Below, one piece after another: positions 8,901 through 12,480 of a DNA stretch of 12,480 nucleotides (position 1 is the stretch's first letter; every line of letters starts with the position of its first letter). The notes below the pieces were generated by a model. That model did no database searches. It saw only the letters and a list, made by a program, of their open reading frames with translations, and was not told the origin of the DNA. The DNA lies in assembly GCA_023454395.1 (NCBI GenBank), contig JAEYFY010000247.1, positions 1 through 12,480 of the forward strand, read 5' to 3'. The translations under genes and the position numbers were made by a program. The stretch is from Pseudomonadota bacterium. Lineage in GTDB: Bacteria > Pseudomonadota > Gammaproteobacteria > Enterobacterales > Enterobacteriaceae.

Positions 8901-10426
8901 CGATGAGAAGACCATTCACGCAATGCCGTTTTTGCCGCATCCCATGCATTTTGACGTTCAACTTCACCTACAATTGAACTTACCAGCTTATAGGCTTGGT
9001 CAAATTGCGTTTTAGCCGCTTCAGAAACATTGAGTTTCTGCTCCATAGAAAGTAATGAATGTGTAATGGTTTGAATTTTAGCCTGAATTCGTTCAGCCCA
9101 TTGTTCAGCATTCGTTTCATCTAAATCATCAATGCCACATTGTGCTTTAGCACGCTCTAAAGCCTGCACAGCTTGACGATATTGAATTGCGCGAGTTTGC
9201 TGCACATCTAATGCTTGCTGATAATCCGCTAACTGATTTTTCAGTTCATCAACTTCTTCTTCTGCTGCTCCTACGCGTTCTTCAAGCTCTTCTTTCTTAG
9301 ATGTAGCTTCTTCAACCACTTCACTTTGTTCTTCTAAGCGAAAAGTTATTTCTTCAACATCAGCAACATAGCGGTCAATTTTTTCTTGTTGGCGAACTGC
9401 ATTTTGCACTAAGTTTAGTCGGTCGCTTGCTGCTTGATAATCCGCTTCAAGATCAGAAGATAACGATTGTTGCTCTTCTAACTCTTTACCCATTTCAACA
9501 AATCGATACGCTTCGTTATTAATGGATTTACGCTGACTCCATAACTCACGACGCACGGTTAAAGCTTCATCAAGATGAACACGTCGTTCATTGGCATGGC
9601 GCATATAGTCAGCGGCAACATAAGATGTCGCTTCTGTAATTAAATGCTTAAATAAGTCACGATCAGATTGAGTGACGCGAATAGCTTCAAGCGTCATTCG
9701 GTTTTCACGTAATGCCCCTTCCATATCTTGGAAAGCTTTTCTTACACCACTATTTTCAGGTAGTAAATAATCACGTAAAGAGCGTGTAATCGCACTTGAA
9801 ATACCGCCATACAATGAGGCTTCAATTAAACGATAGAATTTGGCACGATCACTTGCTGAGCGTAAACGTTTAGGAATAACCCCTAAATCAAACATCACCG
9901 CATGGAAATCAGTGATAGAGTTAAATTGTCTAAAAACAACCCCATCAATGGCTTCAACTTTTTCTTTTAATTCATTCAGCGGTAAAACACGGGCTTGGCG
10001 ATCTGCAACAGCTTGCGTTAAAATTTCTGTTGGGTTTTCTGCCATTGGCAGCCCTTGGATCATAAAGGGTTTGATATCAACTTTCTTATCACGTCCTGCA
10101 ATTTGCTGTAAACGAACACCGACCACAGCACGTAAGTGGCGCGAGTTAATCACATCTAGAACGGCATAACACACACCCGGACGCAATTTCCCGTATAACC
10201 CTTTATCACGAGATCCACTTGTCGATCCTGCTTCTGTGGTATTACGGAAATGAAGTAAAGTAAGATCAGGGATCATAGCTGTAATAAATGCAGCCATAGT
10301 GGTTGATTTACCCGCACCATTACCACCTGATAACGTAGTCACCAACTCATCTAAATCAAAAGTACGAGCAAAGAACCCATTCCAGTTGATAAGTGTTAAT
10401 GAGCGAAATTTTCCCCGTTCAATCAT
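5966..10426 (-). CDS. mukB: Chromosome partition protein MukB (SMC-like ATPase of the MukBEF condensin)
   Basis: MukB is the SMC-type motor of MukBEF, which extrudes and organises chromosomal DNA loops; in E. coli it binds topoisomerase IV through its hinge. At 1486 residues it equals E. coli MukB. The N-terminal ATPase head carries Walker [10 protein letters not shown] (residues 34-42, K40). A long coiled coil rich in Q, E, R and L follows. The hinge lies around 640-810 ([21 protein letters not shown] and nearby). A second coiled coil leads to the C-terminal head with the signature [10 protein letters not shown] (S1366) and Walker B LLFLDEA (D1406, E1407), the same positions as in E. coli. 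The ATG overlaps the mukE stop codon by 4 bases (ATGA), and GGGAG lies 7 bases upstream inside mukE, so translation is probably coupled. It is the last gene of the operon. Confidence 0.98.
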   Translation of the reverse strand: MIERGKFRSLTLINWNGFFARTFDLDELVTTLSGGNGAGKSTTMAAFITAMIPDLTLLHFRNTTEAGSTSGSRDKGLYGKLRPGVCYAVLDVINSRHLRAVVGVRLQQIAGRDKKVDIKPFMIQGLPMAENPTEILTQAVADRQARVLPLNELKEKVEAIDGVVFRQFNSITDFHAVMFDLGVIPKRLRSASDRAKFYRLIEASLYGGISSAITRSLRDYLLPENSGVRKAFQDMEGALRENRMTLEAIRVTQSDRDLFKHLITEATSYVAADYMRHANERRVHLDEALTVRRELWSQRKSINNEAYRFVEMGKELEEQQSLSSDLEADYQAASDRLNLVQNAVRQQEKIDRYVADVEEITFRLEEQSEVVEEATSKKEELEERVGAAEEEVDELKNQLADYQQALDVQQTRAIQYRQAVQALERAKAQCGIDDLDETNAEQWAERIQAKIQTITHSLLSMEQKLNVSEAAKTQFDQAYKLVSSIVGEVERQNAWDAAKTALREWSSHRHQADRVHPIRMQLAELEQRLHQRNNAERQLEEFNKYHGKPMEPDDLLILQDELEAKIEELSDYVNESGEHRMQMRQELDQLKQQIEKLKKQAPSWLAAQDALTQLCEQTRQSFETGHQVTEYMQQLLEKEREATVLRDETATRKQQIEAQIERLSQPSGAEDGRLITLAERFNGVLLSEIYDDITLDDAPYFSALYGPARHAIVVQDLSQVQEQLETLEDCPEDLYFIEGDPQSFDDSVFNAQEMDKAVLIKSSDRQWRYSRYPEIPLFGRAARENQLEILSRQRDELAELYATQAFDVQKIQRAHHAFSQFVGQHISVAFEADPEENIRQLNQRRNELERALAQYEESTQQQRQHYARTKESLNLLNKLIPQVNILMDETLIDRVEELREELYAAEESMRHLQRHEKALATLEPIASILQSDPQAHEQLAQDYEQAKAEQQHYQQQAFLLVEVVQRRPHFSYSDAVEIVSENSDLNEKLRHRLEMAETERATARELYRQQQAQCAQFNQVLASLKSSFDTKSELLRELEQEMRDTGVHIDIGAETRAKELRDQRYSAVSANRARISQLERDIALSEAERDNLTKKIRKLERDYIQIREHVVSAKAGWCAVMRLVKENGMERRLHRRDFAYLSADELRSMSDKALGALRQAVADNEYLRDALRRSEDAKYPDRKVQFFIAVYQHLRERIRQDIIKTDDPVDAIEQMEIELARLTEELTSREQKLAISSRSVANIIRKTIQREQNRIRMLNQGLQAVSFGQVRGVRLNVNIRESHQVLLDVLSEEDNQYQDLFKNQNLTFSEAMAKLYQRLNPQVDIGQRMPQTVGEELLDYRNYLEMDVEVNRGPEGWLKAESGALSTGEAIGTGMSILVMVVQSWEEESRRLRGKDISPCRLLFLDEAARLDAKSIATLFELCDRLDMQLIIAAPENISPEKGTTYKLVRKVFNGTEHVHVVGLKGFGQQAEKDKIASSNVAEITE

Positions 10427-11154
10427 TTATTTTCTCCCTCCGCACCCTCTTCACTGGATTGTAATTGCTCATCTTCATTTTCTTCATCATCGTTAAGTGT
10501 TTCTGAGCTATCTTCAAGCGCCATTGCTTCACCATCTCGGATCATTCGCATTTGAGCCTCAAGTGGAGAATCGCCACTACGTACATCAGCACCAAAACGG
10601 AAAACAGATTCTGTGATCGAGAAACGCTGCATATCATTTAATAAAAATGAAATCATGCCCAAGCGACGTAAACGATTTAAAGAGGTTCTCATTTTTTCTT
10701 GTAATTTTTGCAAATCAAGATCAGAACCTGTTGAGCGTTGATTCACTAAACGTAAAAGTTTATTTTCATCTGCTAATGTTCTTAATTCATCAAACAGCTC
10801 TTGAACGGTGAATATTCCCTGATTTGCTAATCGCTCAGGGCTAAGGTAAAGATAACAAAGAATTTTCCCCACCAGCATATCCATTTCAGAGAGGACAGAG
10901 CGTGGAATAAGGGTGGTTGAACGAGGTCGCAAATAGAAGAAACCTTCTGGCGCTCGAATTAATTCAACGTTATAACGCGCATAAAAGTCTGATAACTCAT
11001 CTTGAAAATCCATCAAAAAGGCATGATTATCCAGAGAGTCTATACCGATATGGCGACCTGCACGTAACTGGCTATCCAGTTCAGGAAAAAGTGAGTTCGC
11101 TAATGCCTGCGCCAGTTTTGCTGGCATAAATTGTTCAGTATGTATCGATGACAT
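10423..11154 (-). CDS. mukE: Chromosome partition protein MukE
   Basis: MukE is the winged-helix KITE-type subunit that binds the MukF kleisin and, with it, controls the MukB ATPase and DNA binding. The 243-residue protein is closely similar to E. coli MukE (234) across its body, for example SGRHIG-like and [20 protein letters not shown] segments, [11 protein letters not shown] and the IRDGEAM motif. The last 35 or so residues form a very acidic, low-complexity tail ([22 protein letters not shown]), a little longer than in E. coli. I chose the ATG at 11154, giving MSSIHTEQ as in E. coli, because AAGGTG lies 7 bases before it. An in-frame ATG at 11175 would add seven residues (MELRCKR) and has no ribosome binding site. 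The gene overlaps mukF by 20 bases and mukB by 4. Confidence 0.96.
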   Translation of the reverse strand: MSSIHTEQFMPAKLAQALANSLFPELDSQLRAGRHIGIDSLDNHAFLMDFQDELSDFYARYNVELIRAPEGFFYLRPRSTTLIPRSVLSEMDMLVGKILCYLYLSPERLANQGIFTVQELFDELRTLADENKLLRLVNQRSTGSDLDLQKLQEKMRTSLNRLRRLGMISFLLNDMQRFSITESVFRFGADVRSGDSPLEAQMRMIRDGEAMALEDSSETLNDDEENEDEQLQSSEEGAEGENK

Positions 11155-12457
11155 GCGCTTGCACCTTAGCTCCATATTCGTTAATTTCTGACCATTTTGC
11201 AGGTAATCCTGCTAGCTCAGCTTTCGCTATACCCAATCGTACGGCTTGATCAATGACAATACGTGCAACATCGAAATGTTTCTGTTGCGGATAACGATTA
11301 AGGTATTCAACTAACACTGAACTGAGATCTAATGCTCGTTGTTCTAATTTGTAAGAAGCAAGCTCTTGTTCTACCCATTGTGCTATCTGTTCGTTCACTT
11401 CACTGAACATTTGATATTCAAGCTCTTCGGGTAACTCGCCCGTGACTTCGTCATCACGTAGAGCCAGTTCTTCATCACGCATATCAAACAACCGATCAGC
11501 ATTAGCGTAAGTTAATGCCCATGGGCTGTCGAAATAGTTTTGTACAGATTGACGTAAACGACGAGAGAAAATACGGTTTTTATCCATATCAATCGCTGTA
11601 CGAATAAATTTATGGACATGTCTATCGTACCCAATCCATAAATCAATAGATTGCTGACCCCAACTAATAATGCGGTCTAACTTACTTTGAAGTTCAAACA
11701 CGAGTGTATCTATTTGCTCAACATGACCCGTATTCATGTTTGCTTCCTGAATACGTAAGAGATTGGCTTGAAGTTTGTCGCCAGCTGCTTCAAGCGTATC
11801 TTGCAACTCTCTTAATGTACCGGATGTTTCAGATAATAGCTGTTCACAGCTTGAAATAGCCGCTTGCCAATCTTGATTTAATAACGCAGCAATATCTTCT
11901 TTTACTGTATTTTGCTGCTCATCCATAATTCGCTGAGACAAATCAATGCTATCGAAAATTTCCGCTACTGAATATTTTAAAGGCGCGAAAACATTACGAT
12001 GCCAATGATATTCATCACCACCATCTTCAGCAGAGCTAGCCGCTGAATCAAGCTCTCCCGCCACAATAGAAAGTTGCATAGATAAGCGCAATGATGAAAA
12101 TTCGCGTTGGCGAATATAATAATCACTAATTCCAATCCCCAATGGGGTTAAACGGTATATTGCATTACCTTCTACCAATTCACTGGTAAAACGGTTAAAA
12201 AGTCGCTGCTTTACCATGTCATTAATGGCATTATTCGCGCGAACTTGTATTGATTCTGCGGGTTGTTCAAAGCCTTTACATACTTCTCTAAAGGCATCAA
12301 TTAACTCCCCTTCACTGATTTCGCCATCAAGGCGCTCGCTGTTTAATACAGCGACAGCCATCAAAAAAGCTAATCTTTCTGGTGGCAGTGAGATTGAGAA
12401 ATCATTTTTTCTCGCCCAAGACACTAACTCAGGAACGGTCTGGGTAAAATCACTCAT
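11135..12457 (-). CDS. mukF: Chromosome partition protein MukF (kleisin)
   Basis: MukF is the kleisin of MukBEF. It dimerises through its N-terminal part, binds MukE dimers through its central linker, and contacts the MukB neck and head with its two ends. The 440 residues equal E. coli MukF. Residues 1 to about 115 form a winged-helix domain ([33 protein letters not shown] onward). A helical dimerisation region follows to about 290, then an acidic linker ([24 protein letters not shown]), then a C-terminal winged helix ending in [15 protein letters not shown] lies 6 bases before the ATG. Only 23 bases upstream are in the window, so the neighbour expected from E. coli (cmoM) and the operon promoter are not visible. 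Its 3' end overlaps the mukE start by 20 bases. Confidence 0.97.
   Translation of the reverse strand: MSDFTQTVPELVSWARKNDFSISLPPERLAFLMAVAVLNSERLDGEISEGELIDAFREVCKGFEQPAESIQVRANNAINDMVKQRLFNRFTSELVEGNAIYRLTPLGIGISDYYIRQREFSSLRLSMQLSIVAGELDSAASSAEDGGDEYHWHRNVFAPLKYSVAEIFDSIDLSQRIMDEQQNTVKEDIAALLNQDWQAAISSCEQLLSETSGTLRELQDTLEAAGDKLQANLLRIQEANMNTGHVEQIDTLVFELQSKLDRIISWGQQSIDLWIGYDRHVHKFIRTAIDMDKNRIFSRRLRQSVQNYFDSPWALTYANADRLFDMRDEELALRDDEVTGELPEELEYQMFSEVNEQIAQWVEQELASYKLEQRALDLSSVLVEYLNRYPQQKHFDVARIVIDQAVRLGIAKAELAGLPAKWSEINEYGAKVQAHVIDTY
11162..11167 (-). promoter_or_regulatory. Ribosome binding site that fixes the mukE start
   Basis: AAGGTG on the minus strand lies 7 bases before the ATG at 11154 and inside the end of mukF. 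The upstream in-frame ATG at 11175 has no comparable motif, so this site decides between the two starts. Confidence 0.7.
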
Positions 12458-12480
12458 AGTACATCCTTAATTTACACGCT

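Noticed and set aside
9840..10169. Plus-strand open frame of 109 codons inside mukB
   Set aside because: It is antisense to the conserved ATPase head region of MukB, has no recognisable motif, and follows from the codon use of the real gene.
11155..11175. ATG at 11175 as the mukE start
   Set aside because: No ribosome binding site precedes it, and the extra MELRCKR has no counterpart in E. coli MukE. The ATG at 11154 has AAGGTG at the right distance.
1..12480. An undescribed defence, mobile or biosynthetic system
   Set aside because: Every long open frame is a recognisable housekeeping gene in a nearly standard enterobacterial order, and the gaps hold only terminators and probable promoters.

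Overview
The window is a core chromosomal region of a low-GC enterobacterium of the order Enterobacterales. Most likely it is from the Morganellaceae, and Proteus or a close relative fits best. This rests on AT-rich, A/T-ending codon use, very AT-rich intergenic DNA, and proteins that look like close orthologues of Escherichia coli K-12 proteins (compared from memory, not by a search). Gene order largely matches the E. coli block cmoM-mukF-mukE-mukB-ldtD-mepK-gloC-aspC. There is no mobile element, CRISPR array, rRNA or tRNA that I can support.

Layout from left to right: aspC (aspartate aminotransferase) is the only gene on the plus strand. It converges on gloC, and the two are separated by two hairpin terminators. 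All other genes are on the minus strand. gloC (glyoxalase II type metallo-hydrolase) lies 35 bp downstream of mepK (Tat-exported murein endopeptidase), and the two probably share a transcript from a predicted promoter near 2698-2726. Further right is ldtD (periplasmic L,D-transpeptidase), with its own terminator. Then comes aphA (periplasmic class B acid phosphatase), which has its own promoter region and terminator. At the right end is the tightly overlapping operon mukF-mukE-mukB, which encodes the MukBEF chromosome-organising condensin.

How the genes work together: MukF (kleisin), MukE and MukB (SMC-like ATPase) form one complex, and their genes overlap by 20 and 4 bases, which favours coupled synthesis. 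LdtD makes 3-3 (mDap-mDap) peptidoglycan crosslinks and MepK cleaves them, so this is a maker/eraser pair of neighbours. Here, however, the two are split by a terminator and a 327-bp AT-rich gap. AphA and GloC are metabolic enzymes with no obvious link to either process.

The main departure from the E. coli layout is aphA between mukB and ldtD. In E. coli K-12, aphA lies elsewhere, beside tyrB. I found no convincing sign of a previously undescribed system. The findings are modest: the aphA position and its putative CRP-type promoter, the terminator between ldtD and mepK, the gene overlaps, and Chi-like octamers all on one strand.
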